DNA from: Cavia porcellus
Taxonomy: Eukaryota > Chordata > Mammalia > Rodentia > Caviidae
Direction: 5' to 3'
Assembly (NCBI RefSeq): GCF_034190915.1
Contig: NW_026947514.1
Coordinates: forward strand, 6,779,701-6,843,700
Length of the DNA: 64,000 nucleotides
Part shown: positions 46,665-56,890 of the stretch, piece after piece
Layout: the number at the start of each line of letters is the position of its first letter
Numbering within the stretch: the first letter of the stretch is position 1
Notes under the pieces: model-generated
Database searches by the model: none
Seen by the model: the letters and a program-made list of their open reading frames with translations, nothing else
What the model was told of the DNA's origin: nothing
Made by a program: the position numbers and the translations under genes

Positions 46665-47000
46665 ACAAATTAGATCTCAACTGTTTCAATGGCTGCACTA
46701 CAGCCAAGCTGAAGAACAAATGCCTTTTGCAACCCAGGCCTTGTTAGGTACCGGGTTTTAATTAAGGAGGGAAGAATTATAACAGCACCATGTTGGAGGT
46801 GGCATGCCATACGAGAGGCATCAGATTGGGAGCTGGCTTGTTTACGGTATTCTTGTCAGTATAATTGTCATCTCGGCACACTGTTTATTTTTAAACCCAA
46901 GCTTTGTTTTGCTTTATCGGCAAGAGAAATAGTTGTTGCCAGTCACGTTTCCTTGTAAGATGTTCATTCAAAATTCTAAATATAATGAGTAAATTAATTT
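46665..47000. promoter_or_regulatory. Candidate conserved noncoding element
   Basis: Complex and repeat-free, with 'ccgggttttaattaagga' (46751), 'gtcagtataattgtcatct' (46855), 'gtttatttttaaaccc' (46882, forkhead-like) and 'gagtaaattaatttcttcc' (46988). Homeobox and forkhead-type words at this density are typical of developmental enhancers. No conservation data available. Confidence 0.4.
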
Positions 47001-48475
47001 CTTCCTTGGGACCTGAAGGCATAGTTTTATAACTGAACACACAGTCAAAAAAGATGCTCAGGATGCCCCATTTATACACAGGTGTCCTGTTAGATGAAGC
47101 GAGGGTGAATGGAGATTGCTTTGTGTGCCTGCATCTGGAAAAGGCTGCCTCCTGTAGATAGGACAGGGTGGAGCCCATCATGGCCCTGCCCTTGTGAGAA
47201 TGACCTTGGGAAAAATTACTCAGCTTCACAGCCTTAGTGACTACACAAAGATGTGGTCTCACCATAGGCCTATCACCTCTCCAGCCACAGGCCTGGGCCA
47301 CCAGCACGGACATATGCATGTGGAAAAGCTCCAGAAACTGGGAAAGATGTGATGCTCGTCCTTCTAGGGCTTTGGAAGTGCCTGGGACCAGGCCCCGCCC
47401 TTTGTCACAGCAGCACCAGAGTCCTTCTTTCACAACTGAAATACTGAGTCACTGAGATGAACAAGGTCCAGTGGAGGACTTGTTCAAGGACACAAGGGGG
47501 GTGGGATCAGAGCAGACACAGAGCCCAGCAGCCTCCTGCTGAGGTTTGCACCCCATGCTGGATCTATTGTACCTTGTTTTGCTGCCTGGAACCCCAAAGA
47601 CCACAGCTACTGGGAAGAAGTGAGAATCCCATGCCCACTGCCAGCAGTGCTGGCCCCGCGATGTGCTTTATTGTGATGAAGGTTTGTGCCATTTGTCTCA
47701 GAAACCCTGAAATCCTCACATCTTTGCTGAGAAAGCACATTTACAATACATAATAAGGTTTATGTGTTAGAGAAGGTTCACTGTCTCCTGGGTATGAGAG
47801 CAGGAGCTCCAGGATGCCGCCGTCCCCTTCTCTCTCTTGGTCTCTCCTTCTTTTCCTCCCTTCCCTTCCCTTGGTTCCACCTCCATTCCTTCACTTCTTT
47901 CTCCCATCTCTTCTTGCCAGTTTGCAACTCTTCCTTAAACATTCTTTATGGCCTATCCATGTCTGCAAGACTGGACATCTCCACACTTAATTTTGCATGA
48001 GTCCCCCGAAGTGCCCTGTCTCCTGAGCCTGACATTCCCTTCACCTACTTCTGCCTGTCACACCTGCCCTGCCCCATGTGTTGTCATCTGGGTGTCCTCT
48101 CCCTGTCTCATCTCCCAACAAGGATCACCTTGAGGGGGACCTTGCTTCATGAAGTTGCAAACCAAAGCTACATCTCTTTGGCCACACTGATGCACATGGC
48201 TTACAAATAAGGGAATGATATCTGGATTCAGACCCAATTCCACTCAGTCACTCAGATCTGTGTGTGTCCAGCCTGATGGATGGTCCTTCTGAACTTCTGA
48301 GAGTTCCAATAAGATAAAACAAAATTCTTGCTCCACTCAGATCCTTAAGGACTAGAAGTGCTCTCATTGGAAAAGCTGCAGAGAAGGCAGCACTTAACCC
48401 TGGGTGTAGCTCAAGTAGGGATGGAGGTGGCTGCCCAGCCACAAAGGGGGGAGCACCAGGAGGAGAGCACTGGTG
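47001..48475. other. Unique DNA, faint MIR traces
   Basis: No gene. Around 47195-47255 'gagaatgaccttgggaaaaa' may be a MIR core. The 180-codon minus frame (46891-47433) overlaps the candidate element above and has no domain, so it is rejected. Confidence 0.45.
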
Positions 48476-48480
48476 GAAAT

Positions 48481-48675
48481 GGAATGACCCAATAGGATGA
48501 CTCAGTGGGATGACCCAGCAAGATGGTCTCATGGAATAATCCAGTGGGATGACCCAGCAAGATGGTCTCATGGAATAATCCAATGGGATGACCCCCATAG
48601 GATGACCCAATAAGATGACCCCATGGGATGACCTAGTGGTAGACCCTATGGAATGACCCAGTAGAATGGCCTAAA
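48481..48675. repeat. Minisatellite, ~13-bp unit with 39-bp higher-order copy
   Basis: Tandem variants of 'gggatgaccca' fill about 195 bp. A 39-bp block is repeated exactly, back to back (48503-48541 and 48542-48580). Because 39 is a multiple of three, a minus-strand frame shows a repeated 13-residue peptide, which is a by-product of the repeat. Confidence 0.9.
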
Positions 48676-50545
48676 TGACAGACAATATGATAATCTTAAG
48701 GCAATGGGAAAGGGCTCCATAAGCCTGAATTTTAAGCTCTGACCCTCTGTGTGCTCCATGTGTGACCTATGTCAAGTCACCTTACTCTTCACAACGTCAT
48801 GTGCTCCTTTCAATCCCAGCCCCGCTGGCTCTAGTGGGCTGGAGGCTGGCAGAAGTGAGGGCCAGAAAGGCTGTGTGCTGGGAAGTGCTACACCACTCCG
48901 ACCCTACCACTGGACAAGCTCTTATCTCACCTGTTGCCCTGATTCCCTGCCTCTTCCGTCTCCCTTCCTGGTACTCCTTCCCCACTTGCGAGCCTCCCCA
49001 GAGCCTGCCTCGCCCATTCAGGAGGACCTACTGCTAACACCAGTGCAAGAGTACAAAGGACCAGAGGGCAGCATGATCCTCCTGAAGAGGAGAGTAGTTC
49101 AGGGTGGGGTCAGTGGAAGTGATGTAGGGGCTCAAGTCAAGGGGAATCGGGGCATTTGACTGGCCACAAGTTATGCTACCCTCACAAAGCTACCCTTCAA
49201 AGCAAAGCTTCAGTCCTGACACTGAGGCTCCCCAGCACCGTGGATGAACTCAGCCACACTCACCCTGCCTTCTGCAGGAGAAATGCAGAACTGCCCTCCT
49301 GAGGCCTGCCTTTCCCAGAGCAAAGAGAAGAACTCTATGTCAAATGCCAGGGTGACCAGTGTCTCCCTAGCATCACCAGCCGTGGTTAGAGGCAGTGTAA
49401 GGTTTTATTTTCAAACTCAGCATGCAGTATTCGCCCTTACTCAGTAGCAGCCCTCAGCCTTATTTGGGCAGTGAATCTCAATTGAACTTCAGGAGAAGTT
49501 TTATTTTGATATACAACTCCCCTCTTCTGAGAGCCATCTCTGTGAATTCCTAAGCCTATAGTCACTGTCATCATGCAGAATGCAGGAAGGAACTGCAGAT
49601 AAAGCTAAAAACAATAGAATGCATTAATGCATGCAGTATTTATTGTATCTCAGCTAATTACAGACTAGGAAACTTGGCTGGGAAGGGGTCTTTGTGAGTC
49701 CCCTCCTTACTGTGCTCTCCCCACTCAAGAACCAGGAAACAAACCCCCAGAGAGGGTGGAGTAGGAGCGGCTGAATCACTAGCACAGAAGTCATGGGTAC
49801 AGAGGGCAGCCTAAACCAAGGCTAAGATGCCAGGCCACACTTGGTGGAAACTTTCCCAGCCTGTATCCTCCCTCCACTTCAGTACCTGAGCTAGTACAGA
49901 GCGAAGCAAGACATATGTCCATCCATGGCCCAGTGGGTGATCTCCAGGGCTTGCTCAGCACAAGACCCCGTATCAGACATTTTCAGGCACATATATCTCC
50001 CATGGTCCAAGCTTCTCACCTTCTCCAACCTGTGCTGGGATGCACCAGCGCAGCCTTGGGAGCTGGGACAGTCCCGCCAAGCCCTGTCCTGGCTGGTAGC
50101 TTACTCACCTCTCCCCATGGGGCAGAGCTACTGGGTGGCCACTACACCTCAAGGCCAGAGAAGCTGAGCAGTAAGATCAGCACTCTTTCCCATCACACGG
50201 CACTGCACAGCCTCAGAGCTCAGCGCTGCCTTGGAGAGGCCACCTGAGGTGGCGGTGGAGACAGTCCATGTCTTGTTCATTCACCACGCTGCCCCGGTTC
50301 TGAGCTCACAATCCTTTCAGAATTCCTTTGTCATCCTGCAATCTCCTGTGGCCCCTGGACTGTGAGCGCAGATGAGATACATCTCATCCAAATGTGGTAG
50401 TTAAGAGTGTGTGGATAGAAAACTCCCTTTCCATTGGAGATATGCACCAGGACTCCCCGTAGATGCTTAACACTACAGATAGCACGAAACTCCATAGATG
50501 AGGCACCATCAAACATAGAGCAACTGTTTAAATTTTTAAAAATGC
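48676..50545. other. Unique DNA, nothing recognised
   Basis: No gene. Frames of 62-136 codons on both strands overlap and lack domains. 49600-49660 has a short complex block around 'attaatgcatgcagtattt'. Confidence 0.5.
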
Positions 50546-50599
50546 ATTTCAGGTGAGGGAGGTCCTGAGTTTGATTCTTGATACAAAAAAATAAGTTTT
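50546..50599 (+). repeat. ID-type SINE 3' fragment
   Basis: 'ggtcctgagtttgattcttg' followed by 'atacaaaaaaataa' matches the 3' half (box B plus tail) of ID SINEs. The head is missing. It abuts the mariner relic. Confidence 0.55.
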
Positions 50600-51065
50600 A
50601 GAGTAAAAGGCACATTGCCACTAATCCCCCTCAAAACGCTCTCTGTGATTTCAAGCACACTTAGCCCATCTTTCTCTCCAGTTTCTGCAGCAGTTCTATA
50701 AGTGCTCTTTCGTAAGTCTCTTTAGTCGTGGTGTCACGACTGCCTTGATGTCCTGACCAATTCAAAATAGTTCCCTTCCATGGTCATTTTAACTTGGGGA
50801 AAGAGGCAGAGGTGCATGGTATCGGGCCCAGTGAGCAAGGCGGATGAGGACACAGTGTGATGCTTTCCTTGGACAGAAGTTGCTGTAAAGGATTTGAACT
50901 GATCAAAGACACTTAGACAATGATGGAAGGGTATTCATCAAGAGTTTCAGACCTGCTCCAGAAAGCAGCAAGACCAAGAAAAGAAAGTCCTCAAAGTGAA
51001 AAGGGTGCTCCTGAGGGAGGTTGATGGCAATGTGTCTTTCTCTGCAATATTTCCCTTAAATTTTT
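50600..51065. mobile_element. Mariner relic with inverted C-terminal segments (copy 2)
   Basis: Minus strand 50885 to 50620 reads QQLLSKESITLCPHPPCS, then FPQVKMTMEGNYFE, and after a frameshift DIKAVVTPRLKRLTKEHL, a stop, and NCCRNWRERWAKC. This is a decayed mariner transposase C-terminus; the PHPPYSPDLAP-type catalytic stretch is broken. From 50896 the plus strand carries the same region again (EFQTCSRKQQD), so the halves face each other as at 31.0-31.4 kb. Several stops and frameshifts; certainly inactive. Confidence 0.8.
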
Positions 51066-52370
51066 ATTTAAAACTCGGGTGTACTTTTATCAACCCTGCA
51101 TATAGTTTTTCCCCCATGTATATACATTTGTGGTGAAGTTTAACTTATAAATTAGTCACATAAGTGGTCAACATCAATAACTAACAGTAACCAAGAATGC
51201 TGACAAAACATATCATCATAGAATTTATTTAAAACTTATGAATTGTTTCTTCCTGGAATTTCCTGCTTAATATTTCCATATCACAGCTAACTGTGATGGC
51301 TTAAAGCACCAAAAGCAAAGCCGTGGTTAGGAAGGATTGCTGTTTGTGTTCCCCCCTTCAAGGATTCTGAGGAGCCAAGCTCTCTGAGGTTGGGGCACCC
51401 AAAGGAAAGAGGCTGGCTTTCGGAGTCAGTAGAAGGAGGAAACCCTTGCTGACCCTCACCACATTTTGCACAAGGGAGAAACAAGCTCATCACGCTGAGC
51501 CACTCAGTCATCAGGCTCGTTCGTTACAGCAGCACAGCTTCGCACACCCTAACTAATGCACTTCATGGCCGCTTCTGATCCCGTAGGCAATGCACTTCCT
51601 TACCTCCCCCTGTCAGTTCCCTTCTCTTCGCAATCGCCAGCAGCCCGGCTCTGTCTGGCAGTCTCACCCATCATGAGTCTTCTGAACATCATTGATCGAG
51701 CTCAGTCATTCAGCTTTTGAGTCTGTGACATCCGCCTCTGCTGCCCGGCCACCTCCACTGTGTATCTGTTAGGCATCTGATGTCAGCCTTTCCCTCTGAC
51801 AATATTTCTATTCCATCTGACAATCCTTCCAAATGGTCCGAAGCCACCGTTTGACCCAGGCAATTAAATAAACTGTTTGGGGACATTCTTTTTTTTCCTG
51901 CCCCTCCCCAGGCTCTAAATGCTACAGGTTGGTGAAACCCTCTGCTTCTCCGTGTCTGTGTCTGTTGTCTGTGTCCTCCTCTCCCTTCTGCTTGTTGTTC
52001 CTTACTCTGGCCTGGCGCTGTCTGTGTACCTGGATGCAGACATCTTTCCACTCCCCACTTACAGTCTCTGTAGTGTTCTCCTGCAGGCTTGAACTCCTGG
52101 GCAGAGTCTTTAAGGACATTTGTGAATGGCCTCCATCCAGCAACCGACCTCGGCGTCTGAAGCCAGAGCCTCCAACGCCCAATCCAGCCTCCCCTGGAAA
52201 ATTCTCTCAGATCTCTCTGAGCTGCATTGTTCTCTTCTGCCAACAACAATAAATAAGGCTTAATTTGATGAGTTGATGTGGGGATTGAATCAGATAATTT
52301 ATAGTCACATACATAACTATATTGCTCCAGACAGGTTAGCTATTATGAATGATTATTAATAAGAAGAATT
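51066..52370. other. Unique DNA, nothing recognised
   Basis: No gene. A 179-codon minus frame (51710-52249) overlaps a 107-codon plus frame and has no domain. 52255-52320 may be a decayed MIR 3' half. Confidence 0.45.
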
Positions 52371-52375
52371 ACTAG

Positions 52376-52492
52376 ATATTGGCCACTCCCTCTGTGTCAA
52401 CAATTCTGTGAACAGTTTACACCCATACATCTTACTTAATTTTCATGACACTTTCCTTTGCCTTGGTTACAGAGATTATGAAACCTGTCCCC
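52376..52492 (-). repeat. MIR relic, antisense, left part (split by SINE)
   Basis: 'cttacttaattttcatgaca' then 'gttacagagattatgaaacc' is the first half of an antisense MIR. The rest resumes at 52735. Confidence 0.75.
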
Positions 52493-52499
52493 CCAAAAA

Positions 52500-52579
52500 A
52501 GGGTGGGGCCAGGGTTATAGCTCAACAACCAAGCACCCACTTGACAAGCACAAAGTTGTGAGTTTGTTCTCTGATACAA
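52500..52579 (+). mobile_element. ID-type SINE inserted in MIR
   Basis: 'gggtggggccagggttatag' then 'ctcaacaaccaagcaccc', 'gacaagcacaaagttgtg' and 'agtttgttctctgatacaaa' follow the ID consensus (box A to box B to tail). Its A-rich tail has grown into the purine array that follows. Confidence 0.7.
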
Positions 52580-52640
52580 AAGGAAGGAAGGAAGGAAGGA
52601 AGGAAGGAAGGAAGGAAGGAAGGAAGGAAGGAAGAAAGAG

Positions 52641-52695
<55 letters not shown>

Positions 52696-52720
52696 GAGAA
52701 AGAAAGAAAGAAAAGAGAAA
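52580..52720. repeat. (GGAA)n then (GAAA)n microsatellite
   Basis: About 14 GGAA units followed by about 20 GAAA units, all-purine on the plus strand. It grew at the tail of the ID SINE. It yields false Lys/Glu/Arg-rich and Phe/Leu/Ser-rich frames. Confidence 0.95.
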
Positions 52721-52734
52721 GCAGTCCTTGTAAT

Positions 52735-52800
52735 TTACAGAACTCGGATTCAAACCAGGTCTGTTGGTTTTTCAGCTCTACTATAAAGGATGGATCAAGG
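52735..52800 (-). repeat. MIR relic, antisense, right part
   Basis: 'acagaactcggattcaaacc' then 'aggtctgttggtttttcagc' continues the MIR interrupted at 52492. Confidence 0.75.
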
Positions 52801-52989
52801 AACAAAACAGTGCTACAACTTAAAGCCCAGAAGTAGGGCAGTGAGTTTAAGAGGTAATAGATCATTCATTCACACAGTGTTACAGTAGTTTCCAGTTTTC
52901 ACATCTCCGGAGTGGGAGGCACATTTACCTAGAAGACACTATGAGACTCATTGTGTATTGCACAACCAGCAAGAACCATAGATGTGTGA

Positions 52990-53220
52990 TTATCTATGGT
53001 AAGATAGCCACTCAGGACACAGGGTTCAGAATCAGATTGCTTTGGTTTGAGTCGCAGTCCCAAAACATTCGAGTACAAGACCTTGGGCAAATTACTTACC
53101 CTCTCTAAATAAAGAGAATATAAAGCCTCGCCTCTCAGGCTGTTCTGATGTCTGCATAAGGCACTATATACATAGTGGTTAGAAAATACCTGATAATTGT
53201 CTTCAAATGTTATCAACACT
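52990..53220 (+). repeat. MIR SINE relic, sense
   Basis: 'cagggttcagaatcagattg', 'ggtttgagtcgcagtcccaa', 'agaccttgggcaaattactt' and 'accctctctaaataaagaga' follow the MIR consensus. Confidence 0.85.
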
Positions 53221-53459
53221 ACCTTTCTCTTTACTACAAATGATATAAGCCATAACCATATTCTCCTTGCTTTGTGTTCCTCTATATTAAAAAGCATAAA
53301 GACATAGATAAGACTAGAAGAAAATCTGCTTATATGCTAAAAAAATTGGGTCTCTCTGGCTTGTTTAATTGTGAACAAATTTTTCTCCTTTTCATTTGTA
53401 CATTTTTCAAATTTCTGATATTAATATATGCCGCTTTTATAAGAAAAGACTGGACTCTT

Positions 53460-53665
53460 CTGTGGCTTTAGACAAGGAATTTTGTTTTCTAACCTGTCTT
53501 TTTTTAAACAGAATCTTCTTTGGTCATTAAATTCATTTAAAAGCCCTGATCCATTTTTGATCCTCTGAAATATAGTGGCAGGCGCTCAAATCAATCTCTA
53601 CATTCGAGCTTGGCAAAGAGCATAAATTATTTTAGAAGTCATGTCAGGTAGAGTTTATTCCAAGG
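53460..53665. promoter_or_regulatory. Candidate conserved noncoding block
   Basis: Repeat-free, with 'ggtcattaaattcatttaaa' (53522), 'gctcaaatcaatctctac' (53585) and 'gcataaattattttagaag' (53620). It lies 200-400 bp from the second copy of the duplicated element. Function inferred. Confidence 0.35.
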
Positions 53666-53873
53666 TTTGCTTGCAAATTTTAATCAGAAAACACAGAAGG
53701 TATATGCAGCTGAGATTGAAATATCCCTTCACCTTGGACTCCGGACTAGGCTGACTTACTGCGTGCAGGCTGATAGGTTTGGCAAAAGTTACAGCTTGTG
53801 TGATAGAGGCAGCCTGGGCAGGAACTGAAGGAAACACATAAAGAAACATTTATTTAAAAAAAGTAAATCAACC
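53666..53873. other. Flank of duplicated element copy 2
   Basis: Unique DNA with no gene. It does not resemble the flank of copy 1 (37440-37693), so similarity between the copies starts sharply at 53874. Confidence 0.5.
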
Positions 53874-54029
53874 ATAAAGATCCTCCCAGCAGACCTGAGA
53901 GATGGAAGCCTCTCTCTCATTTTCTCCTTGGCAAAATTTAATCTATCGCTGGGGTTTTTCAAGCGTCATATTCAAAGAGATGCAAATTCATCAGAGCTGA
54001 CTTCCAGCACCTTGTGAATGTCAAAGGGG
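53874..54029 (+). promoter_or_regulatory. Duplicated noncoding element, copy 2
   Basis: About 156 bp homologous to 37694-37872, same orientation, 16.17 kb downstream. It preserves 'tttttcaagcgtca', 'attcaaagagatgcaaatt' (octamer ATGCAAAT at 53980-53987) and 'gaatgtcaaagggg', and is shorter by several small deletions, including the A-run and a piece between 'catcagag' and 'ctgact'. Local duplication followed by retention of the same core is the simplest reading. Confidence 0.6.
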
Positions 54030-54740
54030 CTTAAATGTGGCAGTGGGTCACCTTCTTCCATCCTAACTAATCCAGGGACACGTGTGGGTCTACACATGTG
54101 CAGGCAGCAGCAGGTGTGCGTCTACAGATACAGGTCATTTATTTAAAGGAGAAAAGAGGAAATAAAGCACGCATCTACCTATGGGTTTGCTGTCTTCTTT
54201 GTGTGAGTCTGTTTACGGTAAGTCTGAAATTTAAGCAGGGATACCACACTGAGAACCAAAAGCGGAATTCAGGGAGCCACGATCTATCACTAAGTCACGG
54301 GGCTAGCGGGAGAGCTTCCGGGTGCCTTGTTCTGATGTTTTTAAATAGGAGTCATTTTATCTACTGGCCCCTTCACAATGCTCCCTGATTAACAGGCTCT
54401 GGGGTGGTGACTATTACCTTGTGAGTGATCCCAACCTCCACATGGGTCACTGCACACAGTTCCTCTAAGTAGCCAAAGTAATGTACTTAGAGTAGAAAAT
54501 AAGAGGTTTCAATTAATATTTCCTACACAGAGACGGTTTATGCGAGGCTTATTCTCTGCACTGAGGTTGCCAAGACTGTTCCAATATGGGGATTTCCCCT
54601 GTCTTTCCATCTATTCATGGAAATTCTATACCTTAAAGTCACTGGAGAAAAAATGATATTAAGTCCCCCACTGCATAATAAAAGCCCCAGATTAAATATT
54701 ACTAATTCAGGGCTGTGACCATGGATGCAACTTTGAAAAT
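54030..54740. other. Unique DNA, nothing recognised
   Basis: No gene or named repeat. Confidence 0.5.
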
Positions 54741-54744
54741 CGTT

Positions 54745-54855
54745 TTTCATTCAATTCAATAAATGTGTATTGAGTTCCAACTACGCATGGGACCCTGGAG
54801 ATGCAAATAGGACTTGGAGTGCATGGCCACCAGAAGGAGAGCAAGGGCTCCCAGA
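54745..54855 (-). repeat. L2 3'-end relic, antisense
   Basis: 'caattcaataaatgtgtatt' then 'gagttccaactacgcatggg' and 'accctggagatgcaaatagg' is the antisense L2 terminus. Confidence 0.7.
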
Positions 54856-55079
54856 AGAGTGTGCAGTCACCTGGGGTCACGATGCTGCTGCTTAGTAAAC
54901 AGACTCTCAGGTGTACACAAGAAGCCCTTGTTAGACCTGTGACGTGGGAGGTCAGCTCGCTGGCTCTGCTCATCTTGCCTGGCCCCATGCACTTGTTGAC
55001 TAAGGAAACCGGATGACTCAGCTCTGGCCTCATTGCCCTGAGGCCAGCCTGGACATGCTCTCTGAGCAACAGCAGCAAT

Positions 55080-55141
<62 letters not shown>

Positions 55142-56525
55142 CCAATCACAGCAGGGCTTCCCACCTCTGCTTGCATTACACTCTGTTAACATTGAGTTAG
55201 CCAAGGTGACAGGGATGAGTCTAAGCCGGAGAGCAAGGTCACTGCCAAGTAGCCTTGCAAAGGACACGGACACCTGCAGAGGACAATGGGGTTGTTTCTG
55301 CAATCTTCCTCCAACACACAGGGTAAGACAGCTTGTGACATCTCACAAGTTCAGGCAAACAGAAGAGCAGACAAGGTGCCCTGGGGTGGCAGGGACGGAG
55401 CAGTGCACTCTGGGAGATACAGGAAAGGCTTTCTGTGATGACAGAAGGATCAGGAGAGACAGGGATCATAGGCCACAAAAGATACTGTCCCTTGGTCTGT
55501 ATAACACCAACCAGTGCTGAGGAGCTGGTGGGATGGGGTAGTGATAAATTCATGAGCTCTGGGACTGGGAGACGGAAGACAGTTTTGCCAGTTCCACTGA
55601 GCTTGGACTTCACGTTTAGATCCACAGAGGAGGCTGCACTGATGCCACCTACTTTCCTGCCCTGCATCCACATGGAGCTCAGCATGTGTGCAGGTCCATA
55701 TGACAGGAAGGACACCAGCCCATGTATCTCCCTGTTGTCACAAAGAGGCTCCACTCACTGATCCAGCAGACACGCTGGGCAGCCAAAAAAAAAATCTCCA
55801 CCCCGTCTTCACAACACACAGGAAGCATGCTTTAGTAAGAAACCAGTCTGTGAGTGCGATGAAAAGAGAGGACTGTCTCTTTAAGAGAGTGGCTGGGGCC
55901 GCGCTTTTGGGTTTGAAAGTCTGGAGACAGTGGCATGAGATTGATTAGGTGTGTACATGTTGGCTGAGAAAGCTGTAGAAAGGCGCATGGAAGTGTTTGA
56001 CAAGATGAAAGACTATTCAGCGTGTTAGACAGCTGCTTGAGTGCAGGGATCTGTAACAGGGCTGTGAAAGACTCTCACCAGGAAATGATACCTTCATGGC
56101 AAACACTACCACAAGCGAGGTCACGCAACGTGGTGTGACAGGACAAGCAACTCTGAAGGCAGAGTTTGATGCATGTGCTGGGTAGCAGGAGGGTGGCGAT
56201 CTAGGGTTTAGTGACACACGTTTGGTGGCCGCTGGGGTAAGGTTCTCTCTGTGAGGCTTCATGGGGAAATGGGGCTCTCAGCAAACTGTGACTGACAGTC
56301 ACAGGTAGGAGCAGTGGTCCCCAGTGGCTTGCAGTAACCCCAGCTTGGGACAAAGATTGAATCTCCCTGACTCCAACCTGTGCTCTTCTGTGACGTGATA
56401 TAATGGTGATACTTCAAAGGGAATGGGTCGCACGGGGGTCCAACACAGGACTGACACAGCAATCTGCTTTGTACCGACGCGTGAGTGCTTCAGGTGATCA
56501 GAAAACCAGCATAGGTCTCATTGAA
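54856..56525. other. Unique DNA with (AG)n
   Basis: No gene. Frames up to 198 codons on the minus strand (54707-55303) include the dinucleotide tract and have no domain; the 171-codon minus frame at 55239-55754 faces a 108-codon plus frame and is likewise rejected. Confidence 0.5.
55085..55139. repeat. (AG)n microsatellite
   Basis: About 27 uninterrupted AG units, the longest pure dinucleotide tract in the window. Likely polymorphic. Confidence 0.97.
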
Positions 56526-56529
56526 CAAA

Positions 56530-56890
56530 AACCAAGATGGCGGTGGGACCATGTTTCTTTTGGAACAGGAGAGGAGAAGCCATTCTCTTACCTCTTTTTA
56601 TCTTCTAGAGACTGTCTCTTTTGGCTTGTGGCCTCCTCTTCCAGGCTCAACGCCAGAAACACGGCGTGTCTATGATCATTCTTCCACTGACCTCAGCTGC
56701 GAAGAGCTCTCTTCTTTGAAGGATCCATGTGATTAGCCCGCACAGATAATCCACAATAATCCCATTTAAGATCCTTAGCATAATTGCATCTGTAATGTTC
56801 TTTTGCTATGCAAGGCAGCACATTCCCAGGTTGTAAGGATTAAGACATAGACAACTGTGGTGGGGTGTGGGCAGGGGCTTGTTCTGCCTG
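56530..56890 (-). mobile_element. MLT1-type MaLR LTR, antisense
   Basis: 'tttttatcttctagagactg', 'cttttggcttgtggcctcct', 'gataatccacaataatccca', 'ttttgctatgcaaggcagca' and 'cattcccaggttgtaaggat' are collinear with antisense MLT1 LTRs. No internal sequence. Confidence 0.75.

Noticed and set aside
46891..47433. 180-codon minus-strand frame
   Set aside because: No family resemblance, and it overlaps an AT-rich block that looks regulatory.
48248..48610. Minus-strand frame with a repeated 13-residue peptide
   Set aside because: Arises from the 39-bp minisatellite unit being a multiple of three.
51710..52249. 179-codon minus-strand frame with a 107-codon plus-strand frame facing it
   Set aside because: Both are equally open and neither has a domain, splice logic or plausible composition.
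52408..52836. Lys/Glu/Arg-rich frame that could be taken for a coiled coil
   Set aside because: Direct translation of the (GGAA)n/(GAAA)n array.
54707..55303. 198-codon minus-strand frame
   Set aside because: Its middle is a Ser/Leu stretch encoded by the (AG)n microsatellite. No domain on either side.
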